From: Cyanidiococcus yangmingshanensis
Lineage: Eukaryota; Rhodophyta; Bangiophyceae; Cyanidiales; Cyanidiaceae
NCBI GenBank assembly: GCA_013995675.1
Contig: VWRR01000012.1
Span: 62,001-126,000 of the forward strand
Direction of reading: 5' to 3'
DNA length: 64,000 nucleotides
Below the pieces are notes generated by a model, which made no database searches, was not told the DNA's origin, and worked only from the letters and a program-made list of their open reading frames with translations. The first letter of the stretch is position 1; each line of letters opens with the position of its first letter. The translations under genes and the position numbers were made by a program. Of this stretch, positions 10,556-20,998 are shown one piece after another.

Positions 10556-11883
10556 TTACTCGAGAAAAATATAGGAAAAATGACGAGTATCTTCCTCGGA
10601 ATCAACGGGTGTGCGTGGCAACGAGACTCGCGTCAACTCGACCTGACCGACACCGATAGATCGTAGTCGCTCATAAACGAGTGGCGCAAGGCGCAAGTGC
10701 CACTCTTGCACAGGAAACCTGATGCCGAGTGGCTCATCCGGCAATGGCACTGGGTTCGATAGTCCAGGACCGCGGCCCGCTCGACGTTGCGCCAGAAAAG
10801 TAAAGACCGTGCGTGAACGCCGACTGCGGCAAATAACCGAATGCACGTCCCGATAAATGTCGTGAACAAAGTAGCAGCGACGGGTTGTTCCCACATGAGG
10901 CCGATCCTCCCATGGCAGGAAGATGGCATTCAACAAATCGGAGCGGATTGTAATGAAGCCGTATTCAGCATTTGGTGGACTTGGTCCTATCGCTGCCACC
11001 ATCGACCGACGAATCGCCCGTTCATGCTCCGGTGTCGGCGGTATCGACGGATGAAAGCGACGAACAACAGCAGAGAGCTCATCGACGACGACATCTAGCA
11101 GACCGTTGGCGATTCCGAGCGGAGACGCGGCGATGGCAGCGATAGCGACCACATCAGCCGCTTGATGTGATCGCTGTCGCCCAGATAGAGGGTAACGTGC
11201 AGCAACAAAGACGGGTACAGCAGCGTCATCATTCGGGATCGATGAGAACTCCGAGTGGTGCCTGACGACTAGCAGTGATCAGGGCCGGTGTATGGGTTTC
11301 TTTCCGACGGCACTCTGCGCTGCTGCTTTTCCCAGTCTCCAAGACCAGGCCATCTTTCGCAAACGTCCGTGGATAAGGCTCTGAGGGCACATGACCGCGA
11401 TAGATAGAGGCCCGGGGGCTCGCTGAAGCTAGTGCAGCCAGCAACAGGTCCTCGTTTTCGGCAGCTTGGCTCTGCACTTCAGTCAAAGCGGCCCAGGGTA
11501 GCGCAAAGCAGTGGCTGCGAACCACTCTGGCAAATAGAGGCGCCTTGTCGGTATACTCGGACTCTGCGTTGGCCGGTTTCGGTTGAGCGATCCACTGGCG
11601 TGCTGTCGGCGGAGGTGGCGAGACGCTGTCTGTGCTCCAGCGTAGCGGCCGCTCAGCGCTGCTCGCATCCTTGTCCACAACAGCTTGCCAAAAATGAAGA
11701 GCATGAAGCAAGCGCCCGGAACGTCTTGACCAAGGTGTTGGCCTCGTCGCTCCAGCGCTTTGATCACAAGTCATCGAACCGCGTCTCGGACAGAAACCGT
11801 CGCGAAACTGCTTGATAGTGGGCACCAGGAGGTACCTTGGGCACCTCGAAGGCATCCAAAACAACTCGATAGCAAAGCAACAT
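10556..11883 (-). pseudogene. unidentified protein gene spread over three minus-strand frames
   Basis: No family is recognised. Protein-like sequence begins at ATG 11883 (MLLCYRVVLDAFEVPKVPPG) and continues to an in-frame TGA near 11765, with coherent helix-like sequence beyond it in the same frame (SKRWSDEANTLVKTF). Near 11700 the sensible reading moves to the frame holding LLHALHFWQAVVDKD and continues to LGVLIDPE at about 11230. There it passes, with a one-base shift, into DDAAVPVFVAARYPLSG and runs to the stop at 10556. The last part has SDLLNAIFLPWED and a C-terminal segment ending SYIFLE. The pieces abut precisely, so this is best read as one gene of ~440 residues with about three disruptions. 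It could be a decaying gene or an indel-rich stretch of assembly. An intron explanation is not supported by clear splice sites. Confidence 0.5.
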
Positions 11884-12232
11884 GATTGCTCGGTCCCACT
11901 AAAGTTTACAGGAGCTGTTCTGGTCGCTAAGAGCCCTTGTTGGGGAGCGTAAACCGCTCCGAACATGAACGTCCTGCACGAGCAACGTCATGACTGCAGA
12001 TGACCACATTGTTCGTTCTCGCCTCGTTCAAACGTCCAGGTCAGCGAGCACCGTTTGGCCACAAAGGCCGCTCGTTGTGGACTCACGCCAACGTAAAGAA
12101 AACATGTTTTATTGAACTGAGACAACGTGAAGGAAAGTGTTTTGGCACGCTTCCGCTGCGCTGACCCGTGAACGAAGCCAGCCGCAGACGGAGCCGGTCT
12201 GAGAGCGTCTCGAACTGACCTCAGAACGAGCG
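11884..12232. promoter_or_regulatory. divergent spacer before the glycosyltransferase gene
   Basis: These 349 bp lie between the broken minus-strand gene and the plus-strand glycosyltransferase. No promoter element was recognised. Confidence 0.35.
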
Positions 12233-13450
12233 ATGCTCCATCGACGTTGCTCGGCGAGAGCGTGTCGTTCTAAAACGCTTCTCAAGCTCACTCCATGGCT
12301 TGCTTGCTCCATAATGCTGCTGGGCTGGATTTCTGGGTCGCTACCGTGCCTGCGCTGGTGCCATAGAGGTTTGGTCGTCTCGAGTGCAACGTGGGACGCA
12401 CCGCTCATCGACTCATCAGCGGGAACCGTGTACGCCCGCTGCGTACCGAGCACAAACCTAAAGTCGCGGAATATACCAGCAGAGCCGCGCCTTGCTATCG
12501 TTGTACCCTATCCGCCTAAACAGGCATCCGATGTGCTCGAGGCGCTGCACCAGTGGCTCAGTCGAGCAGCCGAATGCCCTGAGGTGCCCACCCCGGTAGA
12601 CCTGTTCCTGCTCTGTAGTCGCGACCAGGCCAGTTGTCTCACCATGCATATGGTGGAGACTGTGCTGAGCGTCTATCGAAACGAGTCTATCCCTCCAGAG
12701 CTAGTCTTTTCTGCGGTGCATCTCCGTTTTGCCAATCTCAGTGCCCAGGCAGATGCCTACTACTTTAGTTTTTGGCGAAATCGACACATCTCACCGGGCA
12801 CCGCGAACCTTTTCTATCCGCTCTTTGCACAGGCTGGAAAGCTGTCGTCCTCCGAGAATAGCGCCAACGTCGGATACCACCCGCTCGGCCTCGCTCAGGA
12901 CTACGACTACTTTGTGTGGCTCGAGCCGGACGTCTACGCCCTTCTTCCCTGTTTTCTACAGATGCTCCATCGCCATGTAGCAGTACATCATCCGTTCTGG
13001 ATCATGGGCAGTGCTCCAATGTATCAACGACGACATGGATGGGTCGTCTGGCCACATGACCACCATATCAATGGAAATGCCATCTATCGACTGGGTGATG
13101 ATTGCTTCACGAACGGTATGATTCGTCAGGTCGCTGCAGCCTTTCCCACGGAGCCGTTTGACAGCGCACTTCAGCGTTGGCGCATGGGAGTCGCTCGGGA
13201 TGCCTGGTGGCGAACCTATGCCCATCTGTTTGTTTACACGGACTGGATTCGGAACTATGGAGATCGAGTCTGGTGTCCAGCACTTGTGCGAGCATCGAGT
13301 CCGAACACGGCCATGGTGCATGGTCGCCGACGATATGCCATCAAGGAAGAGGACTGTTGCACCACGATTGCAGGATCGAATATGCACTGCCATACATCGT
13401 CATCGTCGACATGGCCTCGAGCATCGTGTTTCACGCACGAGGAGCTCTAA
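12233..13450 (+). CDS. putative type II membrane glycosyltransferase
   Basis: A 405-residue intact gene. A basic N-terminus precedes a hydrophobic segment (LTPWLACSIMLLGWISGSL, ~residues 18-36), suggesting a Golgi or ER type II anchor. The lumenal part begins a Rossmann-like domain with RLAIVVPYP (~86-94), contains DYDYFVWLEPDVYAL (an acidic ExD-type motif in place of DxD), then FWIMGSAPMYQRR and the striking HHINGNAIYRLGD. The EPD plus HINGNA combination resembles, from memory, uncharacterised algal nucleotide-sugar transferases; donor and acceptor are unknown. A Cys- and Ser-rich tail closes the protein. ATG 12233 is the first in-frame ATG and precedes the anchor. No recognised partner gene is adjacent. 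Confidence 0.62.
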   Translation: MLHRRCSARACRSKTLLKLTPWLACSIMLLGWISGSLPCLRWCHRGLVVSSATWDAPLIDSSAGTVYARCVPSTNLKSRNIPAEPRLAIVVPYPPKQASDVLEALHQWLSRAAECPEVPTPVDLFLLCSRDQASCLTMHMVETVLSVYRNESIPPELVFSAVHLRFANLSAQADAYYFSFWRNRHISPGTANLFYPLFAQAGKLSSSENSANVGYHPLGLAQDYDYFVWLEPDVYALLPCFLQMLHRHVAVHHPFWIMGSAPMYQRRHGWVVWPHDHHINGNAIYRLGDDCFTNGMIRQVAAAFPTEPFDSALQRWRMGVARDAWWRTYAHLFVYTDWIRNYGDRVWCPALVRASSPNTAMVHGRRRYAIKEEDCCTTIAGSNMHCHTSSSSTWPRASCFTHEEL

Positions 13451-14938
13451 CTCCGGTCAAAGCGAATCGCAGGGCTAAGTGTGAGCTATCGGACCACGAA
13501 GCATCCGTTCGAGGGACTCAGAACGAAGACATGTCGTAGGCAGCAGCTGGGTCTGAGGTGCTGCTTTCCAACAGGCATTTTCCAGGCCAGAACAAAGCAC
13601 GTATGGTGGAAGCGTCTCAACATCGCTCAGTGGACGTTGCTAATCATCCCTTGTGGATGAAAACGGTAACGATGCCGGTGGTGATGCGCAATCGAAAACC
13701 ATTTCCATGACTAGGTCTCAGTATTTGGTTGAAATGGGGTCAAGAATTTTTGTCCAGAAAGACTTGGCGAGAAAAAGCCTCTTTTGAGTCTATTTGCTCA
13801 TATCAGGGGCGGAAAACCGCCTCGAAGGTTTCGAATAACTCCTCGACGAGCGATGACCGGCAGTGCTGAATTGGTTGTTCACTCGGCAGAGTACACGTTG
13901 CTTGGCTGCTTGCCCAGCGAACGGCTTGAACGATACTGCATATGCCCTTGCAGTTACGAAGAAGGTTTGGAAAGACAATTTTTTTTCGATTCTAAGACCG
14001 CATCTCGGGTTCAGCAGTCAAACAGAGCGTCCATGTCCAGACTTGTATATGGATCGTTTTCTAGTCCAGCTGAGAAATACCCGTTTGTTCCAGCAGTGCT
14101 GTCCGTACGAATCTACGTCCCAGAGATGGTTTGCACTTGTTTATGGTCTCGCTCATTCCATTCAGTGCGTACTCTATTGATCAGTTTCTGATATGGAGAC
14201 GCACCGAACGGGCTCTGTGAGTTGCATTCGACTCGGGTGAGCAAAAGTCCGCCACCAAAAGATGGATGCGAACCCCGTCTACGAACGTTAAGAACGACCG
14301 CCAGTAAAGTCTCTGGCAAGGCTTATCGGTAACGCTGAGCTTGGACCGCACACCAGAAGCAAGGACTGGAGCGTTGGGTGTTGCGGTTTGACCTCAACTG
14401 AAATTGGCTCTGTCGTGGCATACATCCTGATTTAAAGCTGATGCTTGTAGGTTTCTCCTATCTACGGCTCCTGTTCTCGCCTGTGCTGCCCTGTTCTTGT
14501 GCTCTTTCCGCATGAAAAGTACGAACGACAAGAGCATATAGGGATTTCGAGCGTCGCTCGAGAGATCGTCGTGCTCGTCGTGCCAGAACTGGCTTTTTCG
14601 GATCAGTCATGCATTTCTCGAGAACATGTTCTTTTACCCGAAATATGATAAAGGGCGAGAGAGGATGTGGCTCTCGGCTCTTGGGGCGGCACGAAGCTGT
14701 ACGTGATGGCCATATAGTGGGTGAAGCGACAGACAGAGACGTATCCGGACCAAGGCTAGCGCGCTGCTCAATCCAAGCACAAGCACTTTGAGAGACTGAG
14801 TCGCCGCGAGTGACCCGTCGCCTCGAATATCTCCCCCCAGTAGACACCGTGATGAGCTCCGACTTTAACCCAAAACGTTCATGAATGATCATGGCTGAGA
14901 GCAGTTGAAGAACTCGTACGTCTTCGCAACTGCCTACA
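13451..14938. other. long intergenic region, no supported gene
   Basis: Plus-strand frames around 13784-14191 have no domain. On the minus strand a frame 14458-15090 ends in a basic stretch (MTDPKKPVLARRARRS onward, from ~14611), which could be a small basic protein but overlaps the His-rich frame on the other strand and has no recognised family. Confidence 0.3.
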
Positions 14939-15204
14939 TGTCGTCGTCTATCGACAGTCCCAGAAGCCGGCACGACGATGATGGCCATCATCATCACAAC
15001 CATGGACATGGTGATATGGAGAATCCTTTCATGGCCTGGATAGCAGGGGCCGAGGACAGCGAGAGAAACGCACCACCGGATGCGATACACTTTGCATGGT
15101 CGTTTCTTTCCAAAAACTGGCAGGGCGCGGACTCTGATCTGACACCACTTTCTGTCTGCAGAGCATTCATTCTAGTGATCATCATACCCTGCGCCTGTTC
15201 TTAA
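14939..15204 (+). CDS. possible small histidine-rich protein
   Basis: ATG 14939 opens an 88-residue frame. It begins with a Ser-rich start and a His/Asp cluster (RHDDDGHHHHNHGHGDM), followed by ordinary soluble-looking sequence (MENPFMAWIAGAEDSER, then FAWSFLSKNWQGAD). The last residues (AFILVIIIPCACS) look unlike the rest and follow a CTGTCTGCAG that resembles a splice acceptor, so the 3' end may be wrong. The His cluster could bind divalent metal, but this is inference only. No family is recognised. Confidence 0.35.
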
Positions 15205-15668
15205 AGGGGGAACTGGCGATTTACGGCGACATGGTCGAAGAAGAAAGCAACACACACACAACGGCGGCAGGTCGCGGTCATTGGACGACCACATACCAAA
15301 CACCCATCACCCACCGTCTGATATCATATCATCAGCGAGACGCCAGCAGCAACAGCAGATCAGTGCCAAGCCAGCTTCCTCCGTGCCGCCATACTTTTCC
15401 ACGCGCTACCCGAAGAAACACGACGACGACGACGACGACACACCACCGCACCGAAAAACTCCAGCCGCCAATCAGCCAACCAACCATACCCAAAAACAAC
15501 CACAAGCCATGATATGCATACCGTCGTTCCCAGTATTCCATACGATATATGAGGTGTTATGTCGCCGCCGTTGAAGAACGCGCGCCTCCACCCTCTATTG
15601 CGTTTGGTCACAAGTGCCCACCATGCATACTACTGGATTGGTTGCTCTCTCAGCATCAACACCATCGT
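15205..15668. other. intergenic with low-complexity (CGA)n
   Basis: Contains a short CGA trinucleotide run around 15418-15440 and CA-rich flanks. Frames through it are low-complexity. It is the 3' flank of the trefoil gene. Confidence 0.5.
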
Positions 15669-16678
15669 CTACATGCACATTCCATCGATAAAGTTCGTTC
15701 CACTTGGGCAGATACACGTGTCCGTGCCGCAGCTTGCCTCTGGCGGGCAGCAGAGCAGGCGCTCAAAGCCGTACCACAGCGGCGTCGAGAGCTTGCCGCA
15801 GTTCTTGTAGCCTGACTTGCAAGCGCAGTTCGTGTTGCTCGGAAGTGTCGTCGGCGCCGGCGTCTCCACGCTCTGCCACTGGTTGTTCTTCTGCTGCTGC
15901 TGCACCTGCTGCTGCTCCTGCCGGGCCGCAAGCACACAGGTCTGCGTCGGATCACAGCACTCCTGGCCGCAGACAGTCTGGTTCGCGCTCGGGCACTGCA
16001 ACATCGGCTGCTTATAGTAGCACCAGGGGATCTGGCTTAATGCTTGCGCGTTAGCGCCATCGTATGGATAGATGGGCTCGAAGCAGCAACCGCGCTTGTA
16101 GCACTGCTGAGCGGTGATTCCTGGGAACCCACAGTTCTGCCGCTCACTCGCATCGACGTAGCAGGTCCCGAGCGGCTCAAAGCATACTCCGTTCTGTTGG
16201 TTCTGGTTTTGTTGTTGCATCTCTGAGGACCAGTAGTAGTTGGAGTTGAAGCAGCACCCATGAGCAGTGCATTCCGATTCACTGACCTGTTGCTTGTTGC
16301 CTAATGCCGCGCACTGCAGGTAAATTGTCACGTTGCAGTTCGGCTGCGGGTACTGTGGCTGATACACTGGCTCCTGACCAGGCTTGTAGTAGCAGAATGG
16401 CGCATACTCGCCTGCTGGAGGCGGAAGCCAGCAGCAGTCATACGAGGTACACTCTTGAGGAGTGATGCCAGGCCAGCCGCAAGAGGTACGGTTCTGCAGC
16501 GGAACGTCGCAACTTGGCGCGGGCGTCGGCAACAGACAAGTATAACCATTCCAGCAGCAGCCGTACTGGAGACATTGATCCTGGTTGAGGTTCACACCAC
16601 AGACCTCCGTCGTGCTGCATTGCTGTTGCTGGTTGTTGTTCTGCTGATACACCGGCTGAGAAAGAATCTCCTGAGGTA

Positions 16679-16710
<32 letters not shown>

Positions 16711-16859
16711 ACAATCACTTGTTGTCCACCATAGGTACGCGACAACGTCGGCAAAGCCATGACTGAGGTCACCACCGTCCCACTCGAGGCAAACAAGGCC
16801 ACCACCGCCGTAAACACCGCAAACACGAAAATAAAGGAAAGGCGACTGCGTTTGATCAT
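15669..16859 (-). CDS. secreted trefoil (P-type) domain protein with poly-Gln linker
   Basis: 396 residues from ATG 16857-16859. Residues 1-35 form a signal peptide: basic MIKRSR, then a hydrophobic core FIFVFAVFTAVVALF. A Gln-rich linker (~45-80) has an uninterrupted run of ten Gln encoded by CAG/CAA. Four Cys-rich modules follow at ~81-108, 117-157, 175-226 and 233-281. Three of them show trefoil hallmarks such as CGWPGITPQEC/CCW, ECTAHGCCF and CGFPGITAQQC/CCF; the first is compact. A further Cys-rich tail (~289-396) has CxxxC pairs (ECCDPTQTC, CACKSGYKNC, CICPSG) and may be a different disulfide module. Trefoil domains are disulfide-stabilised folds of secreted mucosal and glycan-processing proteins. 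The role in an alga is unknown: cell surface or vacuole lumen is an inference. It is divergent from kinesin-5. Confidence 0.85.
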
Positions 16860-17837
16860 TCCGCTAGGAAAATAAATAGCCGCACTCACAAAGTCTCAGA
16901 CAAATAATAGATGACAGTTTGGCGAATAATAATAATAGCTTACGTACGCTTGTTGCGTCTCTCTTCCTGATGACGACAACGCCTGCGAACGCGCACTTTC
17001 TATAGGACAAGGATATGCGAGAAACCTCTGTCCAACGTCCTGACTCGTAGGAAGACGCCACAACACCAAACAACAGTACACATTGTCGAACATGCCAGCA
17101 GCCGCAGTGGGTCGTACCCCGCCCCTGGAACGATCGGGTCCACAACCGCCGAGCCCAGCCCCAGACGCTTTAGGCCCGGGGCGAAACGGATCCGCTCCAA
17201 GGATGACGCCTTTGGCCTCTGGCCACGCGGCGCTGGCGATGCGCTGGCGGGCCAAATTCCGTTCGCGCCACCGTGCCAGCCGTCCTGGACGGCCGATCGA
17301 TGGTCTGGCCATTCCGGTGACGTGGCCCAACGAGCGGCGGTCGATTCGATGGGCCCAGCACGGCCGAAACGGTTCTCCGCTTCGCGAGGCGATCGATCTG
17401 GGCCAGCGATCGCGCGCGCTCGTCCATGGTGGCGGGGACCTATCCCCGGGATGGTGATGATTGACGAATAGCCATCGTCCATACAGATCGAGCGTCCATT
17501 GGGTCGTCCCGGGGGAGGTATCACCAGCCCCGCCACCAGCCACGCGTGTTTGGCGAGCGTTCCTTCTCCATCCACACAAATAGCAGCAGTGTTGGCGCCG
17601 GCACAGGTTACAGTACCTCGCAACAATTTGGTGCAATACCTGGATACCCCGATATGTACCCGAGTCAGTTCGGATGATGTAGATGCGTCATTGCGTGCTT
17701 GGCTAGGGTACTGCGCCCCCGTGGCGCAGGATATCGGCGCAGACGTCGACGCCGACGTGTCCCAAACGGGGAGGCGATCGCGCCATCCGCCCATGGCGCG
17801 TGTCCAGCCAGCAGATTGGTGCATCGACCCGTGATCC
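16860..17837. promoter_or_regulatory. divergent GC-rich spacer trefoil / kinesin-5
   Basis: A 978-bp region between divergent starts, with AT-rich bases next to the trefoil gene (16865-16940) and a very GC-rich part from ~17080. CGATCG occurs at 17130, 17294, 17390, 17407 and 17776. Long open frames here on the minus strand have no domain and reflect the GC content. Confidence 0.4.
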
Positions 17838-20693
17838 ATGGCGGCGCAAGATCGCACCGCTGGCCGTTTCAAACGGGAATTCAAAACTGAAAGAATCTGC
17901 GCGTGTGTGCGATCGCGGCTGCGCGGATGGCCGCGCCCGCCCGCACGTACGCCGAGTGGCAGTCCCTCCGGTCGTCGCGGAGCCCTCGCCAAGCACTTGG
18001 CACGCGAACGCTGTTCACAAGACGGTCGAGCGTCTGGTTCATCTACAATGTCAGGACAGGGTGAGTGTCCGAGGTCTGGTCTAGGAACAGCTGCTGGGGC
18101 TCCAACGGGGCGGGCGCGTTCAGGAGTTGGTCGCCGTTCGACTACTTTTTGTGGGCGGCGTGGTGAGACGCGCTCCCAAGTCGACTCGAACGGGACGGAA
18201 GCCGCAAAAGCAACCAGTTTTATTGGTGGCGAGCGACTTTTAAGGAACACCTGTCGTTCTGGTGTGCCAGTGTCGAGGCCAGAGCTGCCCAACGCAGACA
18301 TTCAGCGGCAGCAGGTCGGCTCTTCGGGTTCCACGCTGGCCGCGACGAGCTGCCCGAATACCGCTGGAACGAGCTCAGCTGCTGAGCGCGTCCAAGTGGC
18401 GGTGCGCTGTCGTCCGTTCGCGCAAGACCGTAAACAAGCTTCTGGGGAGCCGCTGACTCTGGCTGTTCGAGTAAACGAGCTTCTTCGTGAGGTTCGGGTG
18501 CTTCAACCAGCCTACTTGTCTGGAGCGCCCTTCAATCGAGCATCCAGCACTGGCGCCAGCGGAAACGCAGCGGCTGTATCATGTCCGCCTCATGGCGCAG
18601 CAATGCCTTCTTCTGAGACCGACGTTGACAATTTGCCTCCATATGCAACTCGTTCGTTCTTGTACGATAGAGTGTTCCCGATGAGTGCCGGGCAAGAGCA
18701 GGTATACGACGCGCTGGTGCGGCCGATCGTGAGCGACTCCATTCTGGGTTACAATTGCACCATTTTTGCTTATGGTCAAACTGGCACGGGAAAAACATAC
18801 ACCATGGAGGGTGGGCCGCGGAGCCTCTCGATCGCCTCAGGCACAGATAGTGCCTTGTCTCCAGCGGCTGGAATCATTCCGCGTGCAGCTCGACAGATTT
18901 TTTCCTCGTTGCATGGTCGGAGCAGCGATATTGAATACACTGTTCGCTGTTCGCATTTGGAACTCTATAATGAGCAACTGAGTGACCTGCTCGTGCCGGG
19001 GGGTTCAACCCAGACGATGCGCATCCTGCAGGATCCCTCCAAAGGTACATTTGTTTCTGGCCTCGAGGAGATCGTCGTTCGAAACGAGCACGAAATCACG
19101 GTGCTCCTGGAGAAGAGCTCGCAACGTCGCCACACCGCGGAGACAAGTCTCAATCGATACTCTTCGCGATCGCATGCCATCTTCACAATCACCATCCACG
19201 TACGGGAGACCACACCCGATGGCGAGGACCTCTTACGAGTCGGCAAACTGAACCTCGTCGATCTGGCCGGTTCTGAAAACATTGGGCGATCTGGAGCTAC
19301 CAGTGAACGAGCTCGAGAAGCGGGTTCCATCAACCAGTCCCTGCTTACGCTGGGGCGCGTCATCAATTCGCTGATCGAGGGCCACGGACATGTGCCGTAC
19401 CGCGATAGCAAGCTAACACGCCTCTTGCAAGAGTCTCTGGGTGGTCGCAACAAAACGGCGATTATCGCCACCATCAGTCCCGAGGTCTCCGATCTGGAAG
19501 AGACCCTGAATACCCTTGACTATGCATTCCGTGCCAAGAATATTCGTAACCGACCTACGCTGAACCAGATGTTGATGAAAAAGACACTGCTTCGGGAATA
19601 TACAGAGGAAATTGCCCGATTGCGGCTCGAACTCGAGGCAACGCGAACAAAAAACGGGATATACGTCCCTCCTGAACTGTACGCCGAAATGGAGGAGGCA
19701 AGGCAGGCCCACCGTGATCGCATAGCGGCGCTGGAGCAGCAAATTCAAGACCGAGCTCAGGAGAAAGAGGTGCTCGAGCGCATGTTGGACGAGTCTCGGT
19801 CCCAGCTCTTGCAGGCCCAGGAGCGACAGCAAGCCCTCGAACAGGCGCTAGAGGCTCGCGACGCTGAGATGAACCAAGTCCGGCAGCGCCTTGCTCTTGT
19901 CTCGACCCAGCTGGACGAAAGCCGGTACCTCTTGGACGAACGAGCAAAGAACGAAGGGCAGCTCGCCCGCGAGGCGGTAGCGCTCATGAACAATCTGAGC
20001 CAAAGCCTGCACGATCTAGATATCGTTCACCGCAAGCTGGAGGAGCGCGATAAGAAATACAACTCGTTCTTCGATCGCGTCCGCGAAACACAGGTTACAA
20101 GTCAGGAGACTATTGAACAGATTCGAAGTGAGGTGCGTCGACTCGAGGAACAGCTCTCTGTGCACGGTGCAGCGCTCCAGACCCAGTTTGAGCGATGCCT
20201 CTACCCGCCTCACGGTCGCGGAGGCGATCGCGAGCCATCCAGCCCAAACAAGGAAAACAGCAACAACTTTTTACTGGAAGAGAACCATGGCAGAAATGTC
20301 TGCCCTTCGCCCGAGACGCCAAAAAGGCGACCATGGCGATATCCCCGGAGACTTACGCGGACCGCAGAGGAGACGGTGCTGCTCGCAGCCTACCGCCAGC
20401 GAGTCGCCGAAGCGAGACCCAGCGACGATTGCTGCACTGCAACCCAGCGTGATGATGACAAGTCATCCGACACGCGAGCGCGACCAGTAGCCGGATTCGA
20501 TGATCATCGCGCGCCATCAGACACTGACGTCCATACTGAACAACGGGAGCGTGATCGCGGTCGGCATCGAGAACGGAGCCTCGGCGTTCTGACCACGGAT
20601 GCCGCATGCACCAAACTGGTTCCGGCACACCAACGGAGAACATGGGCTGGAACAAGGAGCAGTCTCAGTGCTGCAGAGACGAGCCCCTCCTAG
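17838..20693 (+). CDS. kinesin-5 (BimC/Eg5) mitotic motor
   Basis: An intact gene of up to 951 residues. Kinesin-5 is the tetrameric plus-end motor that slides spindle microtubules apart. A low-complexity N-terminus precedes the motor, which starts at RVQVAVRCRPF (~residue 187). Motifs: P-loop GQTGTGKT (~313-320), switch I NRYSSRSHA (~439-447), switch II DLAGSE (~475-480) and HVPYRDSKLTRLLQ. The neck and linker region (TLNQMLMKKTLLREYTEEI, then NGIYVPPE) is diagnostic of kinesin-5. Heptad-rich coiled coil follows to ~795. Near the C-terminus ETPKRRPWRYP (~826-836) matches the BimC box, the CDK-phosphorylated spindle-targeting site, with its Thr-Pro. The tail is short. Translation could instead start at ATG 18048 (residue 71), since the first 70 residues are Arg-rich and unlike family members. 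Confidence 0.93.
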   Translation: MAAQDRTAGRFKREFKTERICACVRSRLRGWPRPPARTPSGSPSGRRGALAKHLARERCSQDGRASGSSTMSGQGECPRSGLGTAAGAPTGRARSGVGRRSTTFCGRRGETRSQVDSNGTEAAKATSFIGGERLLRNTCRSGVPVSRPELPNADIQRQQVGSSGSTLAATSCPNTAGTSSAAERVQVAVRCRPFAQDRKQASGEPLTLAVRVNELLREVRVLQPAYLSGAPFNRASSTGASGNAAAVSCPPHGAAMPSSETDVDNLPPYATRSFLYDRVFPMSAGQEQVYDALVRPIVSDSILGYNCTIFAYGQTGTGKTYTMEGGPRSLSIASGTDSALSPAAGIIPRAARQIFSSLHGRSSDIEYTVRCSHLELYNEQLSDLLVPGGSTQTMRILQDPSKGTFVSGLEEIVVRNEHEITVLLEKSSQRRHTAETSLNRYSSRSHAIFTITIHVRETTPDGEDLLRVGKLNLVDLAGSENIGRSGATSERAREAGSINQSLLTLGRVINSLIEGHGHVPYRDSKLTRLLQESLGGRNKTAIIATISPEVSDLEETLNTLDYAFRAKNIRNRPTLNQMLMKKTLLREYTEEIARLRLELEATRTKNGIYVPPELYAEMEEARQAHRDRIAALEQQIQDRAQEKEVLERMLDESRSQLLQAQERQQALEQALEARDAEMNQVRQRLALVSTQLDESRYLLDERAKNEGQLAREAVALMNNLSQSLHDLDIVHRKLEERDKKYNSFFDRVRETQVTSQETIEQIRSEVRRLEEQLSVHGAALQTQFERCLYPPHGRGGDREPSSPNKENSNNFLLEENHGRNVCPSPETPKRRPWRYPRRLTRTAEETVLLAAYRQRVAEARPSDDCCTATQRDDDKSSDTRARPVAGFDDHRAPSDTDVHTEQRERDRGRHRERSLGVLTTDAACTKLVPAHQRRTWAGTRSSLSAAETSPS

Positions 20694-20998
20694 TCGTTCG
20701 GTATGCGCATGTATCTGCCCCAAGAAGACAGCATTGCGAAACGCCGAAACGCTCGTGACCTGACTGCGCGCTCGCGGACGCGCAAACGTCCCATCAACGA
20801 AAAATAAAAGCGGAGTTTTGGTTCCGCAAGAAACAAACCGCCGGTCGCGACCGATCAGACGTAACGACGCTGGCCTCGACGCGAACGCTGAAAACCGATC
20901 CGATCGCGACAATAACGGCACCGGAGGTGCGCGCCTTTCCCCAATGCCTGCAGCGACAGCGGGCAGCGCTCCTGGATCCAAGCCCGCGTAACAAGAGG
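20694..20998. other. convergent 3' spacer kinesin-5 / WDR5
   Basis: These 305 bp lie between converging genes. It should hold two sets of 3' end signals; AATAAAAG at ~20804 is a possible poly(A) signal. Confidence 0.4.

Noticed and set aside
11755-11775. In-frame TGA in the unknown gene read as selenocysteine
   Set aside because: There is no selenoprotein family match, no Cys-homolog evidence, and the same gene has two further frame changes that selenocysteine cannot explain.
17000-18301. Long minus-strand open frame (433 codons) upstream of and overlapping kinesin-5
   Set aside because: No domain, Arg/Pro-rich composition expected from GC-rich DNA, and it overlaps the kinesin start in antisense.
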